From assembly GCA_025055115.1 (NCBI GenBank), contig JANWYJ010000011.1:1-64000 (forward strand): a DNA stretch of 64,000 nucleotides, written 5' to 3'. Under the pieces are notes generated by a model, which saw nothing but the letters and a program-made list of their open reading frames with translations, made no database searches and had not been told where the DNA came from. This document shows positions 33,888-42,348 of this stretch, in pieces. Within the stretch, counting starts at the first letter, position 1; each line of letters begins with the position of its first letter. The stretch comes from Gemmata sp. Its GTDB lineage: Bacteria; Planctomycetota; Planctomycetia; Gemmatales; Gemmataceae. A program made the translations under genes and the position numbers.

Positions 33888-34673
33888 TCAATCACGGGCG
33901 AGCACGGCTACAAATACCCGGGCTGCTCCCGCGTGGCGGAGGGTCTGTGCGGCTTCGCTCAGTGTGCTGCCGGTCGTCATCACATCGTCCACGAGTAAAA
34001 GGGTGCGTCCGGCCAGTTTTGCGCCCCGGCGAACACAAAACGCCCCACGCACATTGTCGCGGCGGGCCGCCCGGGAGGGTTGTAGCTGTTGTGGCGTGGA
34101 GCGCACGCGCCGCAACACCCGCGGCCAGAAAGGTAGGCTCAAATAGCGTGCCAATTCCCGGGCCACGGCCTCGGCTTGATTATATCCGCGGGTCCACTTT
34201 CGCCGCCAATGCAAGGGAACTGGCACAACGCCGTCGATCTCTGAGCAGGGCAGAAGACCTCCCCGAGATTCCGCCCACACCCGGCCTAACATCTCGGCCA
34301 ATCCTTCCCCGGAAGCCGCTTTGATCCGCAAAATGGCTTCGCGAAGACGACCGGTATACGGGCCGAGACGAAAAACCCGCTCAAAGGGGAACGAAACTGC
34401 TCGGCAATGCGGGCAACCGCCGTCGACCAAGGTGTGCGGACCAATCGTTTGACCGCAGCGCGGGCAGCTTTCATGGCCATCGCCAGTGATTGCGCGATAA
34501 CAGGGGCCGCACAAACCATGCCGGAGCCACTCCGGCGGCTGCTCGAGGGCATCACACACCAAACAGGCGTTGGGATAAATCCACGCCAGCAGTTGGCGGA
34601 CCATCTCCGTCGCCCAAGGTCCTAACATGGCGCAGCCACTTCCGCAGTCGCCGTCAAAGGACGGCTTGGCCAA
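33888..34673 (-). CDS. comF: ComF family phosphoribosyltransferase-like protein
   Basis: 261 residues if started at the first codon; ATG codons at 34628 and 34604 are also possible. The N-terminus is a four-cysteine zinc ribbon (CLVCD, CGPCY, CPRCGQ, CPHCR). The body is a type I phosphoribosyltransferase fold ending in the PRPP loop LLVDDVMTTGSTL. Also seen is the family's KW-RGYNQ segment. ComF proteins are needed for DNA uptake in some bacteria, probably as a nucleotide-linked helper; the reaction is unproved. A 9-bp hairpin lies upstream. Confidence 0.9.
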   Translation of the reverse strand: MAKPSFDGDCGSGCAMLGPWATEMVRQLLAWIYPNACLVCDALEQPPEWLRHGLCGPCYRAITGDGHESCPRCGQTIGPHTLVDGGCPHCRAVSFPFERVFRLGPYTGRLREAILRIKAASGEGLAEMLGRVWAESRGGLLPCSEIDGVVPVPLHWRRKWTRGYNQAEAVARELARYLSLPFWPRVLRRVRSTPQQLQPSRAARRDNVRGAFCVRRGAKLAGRTLLLVDDVMTTGSTLSEAAQTLRHAGAARVFVAVLARD

Positions 34674-34705
34674 AGACTAAATTTCATCGTAAATCGCGGT
34701 TCCGA

Positions 34706-34728
34706 TGATTCTCAAGACGTGAGAATCA
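34706..34728. repeat. Perfect 9-bp inverted repeat
   Basis: TGATTCTCA (34706-34714) and TGAGAATCA (34720-34728) form a stem with a five-base loop. It lies between the kinase end and the ComF start; no T-tract follows in either direction. It could be an operator or weak terminator. Confidence 0.55.
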
Positions 34729-34826
34729 AGAAACCATCGCCTGCAGCCGACTCAACATGCCGTGCGCTTCCGGCTCGATGAGGTGCCGGTCAACAATTAA
34801 GAAACCATCGCCCAAAGTCGACGGAA
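34722..34826. repeat. Imperfect direct-repeat pair, offset 71 bp
   Basis: 34722-34755 matches 34793-34826 at 26 of 34 positions, with the perfect core AAGAAACCATCGCC-like segment (34728-34741 and 34799-34812). About 37 bp lies between the copies, just behind the kinase gene. Confidence 0.65.
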
Positions 34827-34829
34827 AGG

Positions 34830-36503
34830 TTACGCGGACTGCCGATCGCAGAAATCGAGTGTGATGGACCGGGGCAAGGTGAGAAGAAAGCGCGTCGGAG
34901 CATCCGGCGCTGGCTGGTATCGAAGATCGCCGCCGTTTTGACGGATCAATTGCCATGCTGTCGGCAGGCCTAACCCCCGTTTGCGTCCGGCCGAGCGGCC
35001 GCAATAGAACGGATCAAAGGCGTGTTCGCGATCGGTTGCGGATAGTCCAGGCCCACTATCTTCCACAATCAGATGAACGTAATCCTCGTCGGCTTCGCAA
35101 CACCGGAGTCGAACCCAGCCATTCTCGCCCGCGGCTTCGATGGCATTGCGGACCACGGCGGCCAGAGCATGTTTGGTCTGCGCAAAATCGCAGCGAACGC
35201 ACGTCATGGCTGTGTCGGCCCTAATGTCAAGCCGGACATGGCGTTCATGAGCATCTTGTTGGAGTTCGTCACGCACAGCCGTCAGGAGGTCAGCCAGTGC
35301 GACGCGCCGCGGTTGAGGTTGCGGTGGCCGGGCAAACTGCATCAGATCGCGCAAAATACTAGCAATGCGCTGAGATTGCCGGATGATGGCTTGCAGGGCT
35401 TCGCCACGAACCGGGTCGGGTTCCGTTCGGAAAAGCCGCTGCGCATGACCACTGATAATCGCCAACGGGTTATTGATTTCATGTCCAGCTCCGGCGGCCA
35501 ATTCGGCCAGCGCCGCCAATTTGGCGTCGTGTGCGCGCCGTTCCACCTCTTGACCCATTTGGGCAACGGCGTCGAGCAGGTGGTCGAGCCGGTCTTCCAA
35601 ACGAACGATGAGTGCAGCGCCGTTACGCCGGCGGCTCTCCGCCGCCATCTTCAACAAATTCCGCAATAACGGAACCGCATGGGGGGGAGTGGATTGCGAC
35701 GGTCCAGTTGATGACTCGGTTGGCCGCAAAGTCTCATCCCGCCAAAACTGTTCCAACTGCTGAGAGGAAAGGTGCAATTCGCGTAATAAATCGTCGCGGT
35801 TTGCCCCCTCGGTAAGGGCCAGCGCAAGCCCTCGGCGTTCGGCTTCCAGAAGGGCCAGTTGGGCGACCGCGAACAATCCACGATCAGCGATGACAGTTCT
35901 CACCGCATCGACCGGCAAGTTCAAGTGACCCACGGTCGTAGTGATCCAGTCTGGCAAGCGCCAGCGAGCGGTCAGACGCCGGGCGATGGCGTTTTGATCC
36001 AATCCCCAGACATGCTGTTGTATCGCGGGTGCTGCGGGTGATTCAGGATCGTGCAATGGTTCGGCGGCTGTGCCAGGATCGATGGCGGCCACGGCCAACC
36101 AACCCAATGGTGCCAGGCGAACAACCGCCACCGCTTGATCAGGAACCGCCTGCCGGGTGATGGTGGCAAGTTTTCGGGCCAAAGGAACCGCAGACTGCAT
36201 CAAGCGCTGGTAGCGCTGCATCAGTTCGGCGTGGGGCGGAATCCACACCTGCGGGGTTGTGGCCAAAAAAGCAGCCGCGGCATCCGCTAACGACGAAGAA
36301 ACGAGGGATGAGGGGCAAAACAACCCGGTGGCCGGGTGCGGAGCTGCGGGCACGAAACGGAGAAGAAATGCCAATAGCGCCGGATCGGTCGGACAGGTCC
36401 GAGCCAACGTAGCCGGCTGCTCCGCCAACTGGATAAGGCTCTCCGTGTTTGGGCACAACCACGGCAACGCCGCCGCGGATCGGCCCACCGCCATCCCTGA
36501 CAC
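34830..36503 (-). CDS. HDOD-domain histidine kinase
   Basis: 557 residues from a GTG with AAGGAG seven bases upstream. Residues about 100-240 look like an HDOD domain (LAAIDPG style segment, then GLDQNAIARRLTARWRLPDW). The kinase part has the H-box AGAGHEINNPLAIISGH with H340 as the phosphorylation site, the N-box region AVVRNAIEAAGENG, and the glycine-rich SGPGLS and RGLGLPTAW boxes of the ATP lid. No membrane helix is seen, so sensing is cytoplasmic. It lies 153 bp after a response regulator gene on the same strand, its probable partner. Signal unknown. Confidence 0.85.
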   Translation of the reverse strand: MSGMAVGRSAAALPWLCPNTESLIQLAEQPATLARTCPTDPALLAFLLRFVPAAPHPATGLFCPSSLVSSSLADAAAAFLATTPQVWIPPHAELMQRYQRLMQSAVPLARKLATITRQAVPDQAVAVVRLAPLGWLAVAAIDPGTAAEPLHDPESPAAPAIQQHVWGLDQNAIARRLTARWRLPDWITTTVGHLNLPVDAVRTVIADRGLFAVAQLALLEAERRGLALALTEGANRDDLLRELHLSSQQLEQFWRDETLRPTESSTGPSQSTPPHAVPLLRNLLKMAAESRRRNGAALIVRLEDRLDHLLDAVAQMGQEVERRAHDAKLAALAELAAGAGHEINNPLAIISGHAQRLFRTEPDPVRGEALQAIIRQSQRIASILRDLMQFARPPQPQPRRVALADLLTAVRDELQQDAHERHVRLDIRADTAMTCVRCDFAQTKHALAAVVRNAIEAAGENGWVRLRCCEADEDYVHLIVEDSGPGLSATDREHAFDPFYCGRSAGRKRGLGLPTAWQLIRQNGGDLRYQPAPDAPTRFLLTLPRSITLDFCDRQSA

Positions 36504-36656
36504 GGCACACTCCTTCGTGGGAAATCAACCAGCGAGGGGCTTAACACCACCCGGACAAAGCTTCCGATGGCGGGAACGAACCACGGCCGGTCCTAGGTCG
36601 CGGGCGATACCGACGCTTCGTTACCGCCATCGTCATATCGCTTCGACAACGGTTCA

Positions 36657-37238
36657 TCAGGCTAAAACACCAGTTTCCATCTCCAGCTGCAGGCAAATCT
36701 GCTCGATGAGATGGTCGACATCAAAGGGTTTGCGAATGAACTCATCAGCCCCCGCCAGCTTGAGTTCCTGGATTTTATCTTCTTCGATCATGCCAGAGAT
36801 GCAGATAATCCGCACATCCTCCATACTCGGATCGGCACGAACGCGGTGGCACACTTCCTTCCCGTTGATGTCGGGCAGCATGACATCGAGAATGATAAGG
36901 TCGGGATGATAATCCTTGACCATCATTCCCGCATCGAAGCCGTTGGAAGCGATCCGCACTTCAAAGCGGCCATCGGCCTGAAGAGCGTCGTTGACCAGGG
37001 CGACGATGTCCGGTTCGTCGTCGACCAGAAGAATTTTTCTCTTACCGCTCTCAAGAGCGTCGGTCGGAATGCCGTTATCTTTCATGAACTTGTACAACGA
37101 CTCCCGGGGGATGCGGCGGAACTTGCTGCCGGGCACCCGGAACCCTTTGAGCTGACCATTGTCGAAGCAGCGGATGATCGTCTGTTGGGAGACTTTGCAA
37201 ATCTTCGCCGCTTCGCCAGTTGTGAACACCGTCTTCAT
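36657..37238 (-). CDS. Response regulator with N-terminal excisionase-type HTH and C-terminal receiver
   Basis: 193 residues from ATG 37238; the longer frame upstream has no domain. Residues 1-52 are a MerR/excisionase-like helix-turn-helix (TTGEAAKICKVSQQTIIRCF, then GSKFRRIPRESL). Residues about 66-190 are a receiver: acidic DD at 73-74, phosphate acceptor D118 in LIILDVMLP, the ISGM switch residue and KPFD lysine near 168. DNA-binding first, receiver second is the reverse of most response regulators. It probably receives phosphate from the kinase encoded downstream (34830-36503) and controls an unknown promoter, possibly its own in the 596 bp upstream. Confidence 0.88.
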   Translation of the reverse strand: MKTVFTTGEAAKICKVSQQTIIRCFDNGQLKGFRVPGSKFRRIPRESLYKFMKDNGIPTDALESGKRKILLVDDEPDIVALVNDALQADGRFEVRIASNGFDAGMMVKDYHPDLIILDVMLPDINGKEVCHRVRADPSMEDVRIICISGMIEEDKIQELKLAGADEFIRKPFDVDHLIEQICLQLEMETGVLA

Positions 37239-37834
37239 ACGTGCATCCACCTGCCGGCTCAGCCGGCTCGCTTGTGGAAGGTCCGTACACGCAGAAACCA
37301 CCCTGACGTGCCACGGACCGGAAACCAGTCCTTGACTTTCACAAGTCAACCGAATGTCACTGCCACTTCGGACGCTGGATGCCAGCGCCAAACCGCAGTG
37401 GTGGAGGGGGTAATCCTGGTTGCGCCACGTCCAGTTGGTGAACGGGGATGATGACACAGTTTGGAGGAACTCAACCAGTCCGTTCCATCATACCCTGCGG
37501 CCACATCGGATCAATGGTCGGCTGATGCGACAGCCCAGCTCCTGGAGACTGTTCTGCCCCATCAAACCCCCGTCAATGCCGACATCTTGACTCGCTTCAC
37601 CATCTTGACAGCTTTTGGACACCCACTCCCTAGTTTGGGCGTCTTACCCACTTGGCGCACCTTCCATCGACTTTCTCAACCGCCCGAGTCGAGTCCAAAG
37701 CGCTCCGTTGACGCGGGAAGTTCGCGTCGCGGAGGCAAAATGGCCCAACCGTGCCGGTCGGGGGGGTGCAATCCAACCCGTGGGTCGTGCCGGTTGCCCG
37801 GTTTCTCCCCAACGGGCTAGCAGCCCATAGCTAC
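37239..37834. other. Non-coding region upstream of the response regulator
   Basis: No gene is seen on either strand. It holds the end of mnmG's transcript and the promoter side of the regulator gene. A CATCTTGAC echo (about 37582 and 37602) and CGGGCTAGCAGCCC near 37813 are the only local structures noted; the latter may end mnmG transcription. Confidence 0.5.
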
Positions 37835-39649
37835 TTATTCCAAATAAAGCAACAGCATTGCGAGATCTGCGGGGGTGATGCCGCTGATGCGGCTCGCCTG
37901 ACCAATACTCGTTGGCCGCACACGATGGAGTTTCTCGCGGGCTTCGGGGCGCAGTTGGGGAACAGCGGCATAGTCGAAGGTGGGTGGAATGCGCCGATTC
38001 TCCAAGCGTTGGAAGCGTTCGACTTCCGCAGCTTGCCGTTGAATGTAGCCGCTGTATTTGGCTTCCAGAACCACCTGCTCCACCACCTCCGGTTGGTGAT
38101 CCCAAGCCCGCAGGGGCGGATGTCGCTCGCAGATGTGGCTCCAATCCACCCCGGTTCGCCGCAACCACGTGGCCAGGGAATCGCCATCGCTTTTCACTTT
38201 GCGCAGCTCTTCCTGAAGGGCGGCAATACCCTGCTCTTTCCGCTCAAAACGTTGCCAGGCATCGTCACTGACGGAACCAATGCGCCGCCCGATGGGCGTT
38301 AAGCGACGATCAGCGTTATCGTGCCGAAGCAACAAACGGTACTCGGCCCGCGAGGTGAACATCCGGTAAGGCTCATCCACACCTTTGGTGACCAGATCAT
38401 CAATCAGCACTCCGATGTAGGCTTGGCTGCGGTCGAGAACCAGCGGCGGTTGCCCCTTCAGCTTCAATGCCGCGTTCAACCCCGCCATCAGGCCCTGAGC
38501 TGCAGCCTCTTCGTAGCCGGTCGTGCCGTTGATTTGCCCCGCAAAATACAACCCCGCAACGAGTTTGGTTTCGAGCGTGGGGTGCAATTGCGTCGGCGGA
38601 GCATAATCGTACTCCACAGCATAACCCCAGCGCATCACCTCGGCGTTCTCTAGGCCGGGAATATGCTTGAGAATCGCCGCCTGAACGTCCTTTGGCAAGC
38701 TGGTACTGATGCCATTGCAGTAATATTCGCGGGTGTTCAGGCCTTCCGGTTCCAAGAAGATGGTATGCGCTTCTTTGTCGGCAAAGCGGACGACTTTATC
38801 CTCAATGCTAGGACAATAGCGCGGACCGCGGGAACAGATCTGCCCGCTGTACATCGGGGCACGATGCAGATTGGCCCGGATGATTTGGTGCACAATGGGG
38901 TTGGTCTGCGTGCTATGGCAAACCACTTGAGGGAGAGTGATCCGTTCGGTGCTGAAACTGAAGGGCCGCGGTCGGGGGTCGCTCGGTTGAACGGTACATC
39001 GGCTGAAGTCGATGGTACGACCATTGATGCGGCAAGGAGTCCCGGTTTTGAAGCGGGCCAATTCAAAGCCGATGGCGGTGAGGGTATCGCTCATCTGCTC
39101 CGCAGCAGCATCACCGGCTCGACCACCGACGGTTTTGGCTTCTCCGGTGTGCATGATGGCCTTGAGGAACGTTCCTGTGGTCAGAATGACCGCGTCGGCC
39201 CGATAATATGTCGGACCGCGAGCCACGACCCCTCGGACGCGCTTACCGCTCGGCGTTTCTTCAACAATCAAGCCTTCGACCAACTCTTGCCGCAGGGTCA
39301 GGTTCTCTTGTTCTTCCACCCAGCGTTTCATCGTGAACTGATAGAGCTTCTTATCGGCTTGGGCCCGCGGAGAATGCATCGCCGGCCCTTTCGACTCGTT
39401 GAGCATGCGGAAATGGATGCCGCTGGCATCGATACACCGGCCCATGACACCGCCCAGAGCGTCGATTTCACGAACGATCTGCCCTTTCGCGACCCCACCG
39501 ATGGCCGGGTTGCAACTCATCTGCGCCACGGCATCGGCGTTCATGGTCAACAGACAGGTTTTCAGCCCGAGGCGGGCCGTGGCCATGGCCGCTTCTGTCC
39601 CAGCGTGCCCCGCTCCTACCACAACCACGTCAAACCGATACTCCAACAC
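37835..39649 (-). CDS. mnmG: tRNA uridine-5-carboxymethylaminomethyl modification enzyme MnmG
   Basis: 604 residues from the GTG at 39649, chosen because GGAGGGA stands nine bases before it; an earlier GTG would add six residues. The FAD fold opens with [16 protein letters not shown]. MnmG-specific segments follow: [30 protein letters not shown], the TGTFLKA strand, [17 protein letters not shown], and the C-terminal [19 protein letters not shown]. With MnmE it uses FAD and methylene-tetrahydrofolate to modify U34 of several tRNAs. It stands alone here: no mnmE or rsmG neighbour. Confidence 0.97.
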   Translation of the reverse strand: MLEYRFDVVVVGAGHAGTEAAMATARLGLKTCLLTMNADAVAQMSCNPAIGGVAKGQIVREIDALGGVMGRCIDASGIHFRMLNESKGPAMHSPRAQADKKLYQFTMKRWVEEQENLTLRQELVEGLIVEETPSGKRVRGVVARGPTYYRADAVILTTGTFLKAIMHTGEAKTVGGRAGDAAAEQMSDTLTAIGFELARFKTGTPCRINGRTIDFSRCTVQPSDPRPRPFSFSTERITLPQVVCHSTQTNPIVHQIIRANLHRAPMYSGQICSRGPRYCPSIEDKVVRFADKEAHTIFLEPEGLNTREYYCNGISTSLPKDVQAAILKHIPGLENAEVMRWGYAVEYDYAPPTQLHPTLETKLVAGLYFAGQINGTTGYEEAAAQGLMAGLNAALKLKGQPPLVLDRSQAYIGVLIDDLVTKGVDEPYRMFTSRAEYRLLLRHDNADRRLTPIGRRIGSVSDDAWQRFERKEQGIAALQEELRKVKSDGDSLATWLRRTGVDWSHICERHPPLRAWDHQPEVVEQVVLEAKYSGYIQRQAAEVERFQRLENRRIPPTFDYAAVPQLRPEAREKLHRVRPTSIGQASRISGITPADLAMLLLYLE

Positions 39650-39837
39650 GCCGACTACTCCCTCCACCTGGTTCGATGGTTCTCCATATATTTTAGCAAC
39701 CCCTCGGGTGGGCGCGGGGATACCGGTATGTATTATGTTATTCCTATTACAGTTAGCATTTTTTCGTGAAATAAGGTTTTCAACAGCGGCACATCCGCTA
39801 TGATGAGGTCAATTTCGGTACCCCCTGAGTCGCTCAC

Positions 39838-41814
39838 ATGCCCCCATCCAACGCCGCGTCGTCGACTCATTCGGGTTTCTCCCCCACGGACCCGTTCACC
39901 CAAGTCGCCGCTGACGCATTGGTGCCAGAAGCTCCGACGATGACCTTCGTTCCCCCCGCTGATGCCAACCAACAAACGGCGACAGGTGGACAAGCCGAAA
40001 TTGAAACTGATCTCGACCTAGCCCAGCACCTGCCACAAATTCCCGGCTACCAACTGCTGAAAGTGATCGGTCGCGGTGGAATGGGCACGGTTTATCACGC
40101 CATCCAATCAACGTTGCAACGGGAAGTGGCCCTGAAACTCATCAGTGCCCCATGGGCGAGCGACACAGCGTACCGCACGCGCTTTCTCCGTGAAGTGACG
40201 ACCCTGGCAGCTTTCGATCATGAGAACATCGTTCCGGTCTACGATGCAGGGACTTGGCAGGGCTTGCTCTATCTGACGATGAAGTTCGTGGGCGGAAAGA
40301 CGCTGCACCATCACCTGGAAGCTCTCCGCAACGACTTGCGGACAGCGGTCCCCATTCTCACTCAAGTGGCTCGGGCTGTTCACCACCTTCATGAAAAAGG
40401 TGTTGTCCACCGTGACCTTAAGCCCCTGAACATTCTGTTGACACCCGAAGGCAAACCCCTGGTGGCCGATTTTGGTCTGGTTCGGCCTCTTGACGACGAC
40501 TCCGACCTATCGCTCACCCTCGTTCCGCTCGGCACACGGCAATACATGGCGCCCGAGCAAACCCGGGGTGGCAAAGCGAACTACACCCCCGCCTGCGATA
40601 TCTGGGCTTTAGGCATCATCCTCTATGAATTGGTTGCGGGTCGGCGGCCGTTCATGGATGACGATACCTTTGAATTGTTCCGGCAGATTCGTTACGCCCC
40701 ACTGCCAGCGATTCCAGCCGAAAAAAACGCCCCGGCAGAGCTGGTGGCGATCACCGAAAAATGCTTGCAGAAAGAGCCGAAAAACCGCTACGCCACCGCG
40801 GCCGAACTGGCCGACGACCTCGAACGCTGGCTGGCCGGGCAACAACCCCTGGCCCGCTCCCAACCAACCTCCGCGAAACCAGTTCATTTTCATTCGGAGG
40901 AGTTTCATTTGGAGCAGTGCGAAACCACCCAAACCATTCCACAACGTCACCATCCGCCACAACGCCGCCTCAGGTGGCGCGGGCTGGTCTCTCTGGTCGT
41001 GGTTGCTAATGCGGTGCTCATCGGGGCGGCCGCGGTGTGGCAACCCTGGGGAAAACCGGATGAGTCACCGGTTACCACGTTGGCGGAGCGTCTGGCGCGG
41101 GGTGAAAAAATTACGCTGATCGCGGAAAAAGGCTTGTCGCAGGTACCGGCCATTCCCTTGCCGGGTTGTTCGGGAACTCTGACGGAATCGCGCGATGGCT
41201 ACGCAACCCTCACGGCCGCGGGGGCTACCCTCATCGAACTGTGGAAGCACTCCACGGCCCAGCCGCTACGACTGCGCGCCGAATATGCCATCACGGAAGC
41301 CCAGGACCTCTTCTCGACCGCCGGGGTCTATGTCGCCGGCAAAACCGAATCGACGGGCGAGCAGTTGTGGCAGAGTGCCGTGATCTTCGGTCATCGGAAT
41401 GAGTATTTCAAAGATCAGCAAGAGAAAGCCAAAATCCGCGAACGTTTTGGTTTCACTCTCTACACTTGGCACAACACACCACCAGGCATCAACTTTCGCT
41501 TGCCGCAAACGACCCGCATCATCGACGCCCCGGGTATCCGTGACCCAAACACTCTCTGGCGAACGGTTGAAGTGGTGATCCGGCCAAAGGTGCTCGAAGC
41601 GACCTACGAGGGCCTTGCCGCCCCACCCCTTTTAGCTCACCATGATCCGAACCAACCCCAGCTTCTGTCGATCGAAATGGGTGTCGCCGGCGTTGGGGCT
41701 GGACCAGGCCAGTCCGTGTTCCAACCACCTTACATCGGCCCCAGTATCGGCGTGTTCGTCAACAATGCCAATGCCATCTTCCGTAACGTCTCTCTTGAGC
41801 TGATGGAGAAGTAG
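39838..41814 (+). CDS. Membrane Ser/Thr protein kinase with lectin-like ectodomain
   Basis: 658 residues. After a 68-residue disordered start comes a Hanks-type kinase: glycine loop IGRGGMGTVY (about 78-87), catalytic lysine K100, HRDLKPLN with the active-site aspartate at 193, DFG at 211-213 and APE at 238-240. One membrane helix is at about 382-401. The outer part (about 405-658) is beta-rich (SGTLTESRDGYATLTAAG, YVAGKTESTGEQLWQS) and looks like a concanavalin-type sugar-binding domain. It may sense an extracellular ligand and phosphorylate cytoplasmic proteins. Divergent from mnmG. The target is not known. Confidence 0.9.
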   Translation: MPPSNAASSTHSGFSPTDPFTQVAADALVPEAPTMTFVPPADANQQTATGGQAEIETDLDLAQHLPQIPGYQLLKVIGRGGMGTVYHAIQSTLQREVALKLISAPWASDTAYRTRFLREVTTLAAFDHENIVPVYDAGTWQGLLYLTMKFVGGKTLHHHLEALRNDLRTAVPILTQVARAVHHLHEKGVVHRDLKPLNILLTPEGKPLVADFGLVRPLDDDSDLSLTLVPLGTRQYMAPEQTRGGKANYTPACDIWALGIILYELVAGRRPFMDDDTFELFRQIRYAPLPAIPAEKNAPAELVAITEKCLQKEPKNRYATAAELADDLERWLAGQQPLARSQPTSAKPVHFHSEEFHLEQCETTQTIPQRHHPPQRRLRWRGLVSLVVVANAVLIGAAAVWQPWGKPDESPVTTLAERLARGEKITLIAEKGLSQVPAIPLPGCSGTLTESRDGYATLTAAGATLIELWKHSTAQPLRLRAEYAITEAQDLFSTAGVYVAGKTESTGEQLWQSAVIFGHRNEYFKDQQEKAKIRERFGFTLYTWHNTPPGINFRLPQTTRIIDAPGIRDPNTLWRTVEVVIRPKVLEATYEGLAAPPLLAHHDPNQPQLLSIEMGVAGVGAGPGQSVFQPPYIGPSIGVFVNNANAIFRNVSLELMEK

Positions 41815-41860
41815 GCATTTCCACACCTCGATCCATTTCATTTTTTCACTTGAGGATTAT

Positions 41861-42274
41861 ATGGACGAAACGAAATCCCACCCAGATATTCGCGACTTAC
41901 TGACCCAATTCAAAAATGAATTGAACGACTATTTGAAAAGATTAGAAACGAAATTCTTACCTCCTCTGATTTATCCACAAATCGTCAATCCTGATTCTGG
42001 AGATAATATACCGGCGAATTCCACGCAAATACATATTGATGTACGCAGCAATCAGTCACTTTCCTTGGTAGCTCAACTTTATACGACGCAAGGAACGCCT
42101 GTTGGCAATTCATGCATAATACACTTGACGCAAAATGGTAACAAGTACATTGGGCACGCTGATATGAACAAGCCGGGTGCCGGACAGTATGTGATCTACT
42201 GCTACGTCCAGGGTGACAACCCGATGAATCCTACTCATCATGTCGCCAAAGTTTTCATCAATGTACTCCCATAG
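41861..42274 (+). CDS. Small AT-rich hypothetical protein
   Basis: 137 residues; GAGG lies nine bases before the ATG. The DNA is visibly poorer in G and C than its neighbours (many AAA, AAT, TTA and ATA codons), unlike the flanking genes, which suggests gain by transfer. The N-terminal 35 residues are a charged helix (DIRDLLTQFKNELNDYLKRL) that could coil; the rest is beta-strand rich (PQIVNPDSGDNIPANSTQIH) and resembles a small immunoglobulin-like or adhesion fold. No signal peptide, no membrane helix. I do not recognise a family. It sits between a kinase and a phosphohexomutase on the same strand. Confidence 0.65.
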   Translation: MDETKSHPDIRDLLTQFKNELNDYLKRLETKFLPPLIYPQIVNPDSGDNIPANSTQIHIDVRSNQSLSLVAQLYTTQGTPVGNSCIIHLTQNGNKYIGHADMNKPGAGQYVIYCYVQGDNPMNPTHHVAKVFINVLP

Positions 42275-42348
42275 CGTTCCGTTGCCGGGGTGGCCTGAAC
42301 ATGTCGGGTTCGGTAGAGTCACCGAAAAGAACCTGACGTGAGGACCCT

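Noticed and set aside
37239-37457. An N-terminal extension of the response regulator
   Set aside because: The added 73 residues are low in regular structure; the ATG at 37238 starts directly at the HTH domain.
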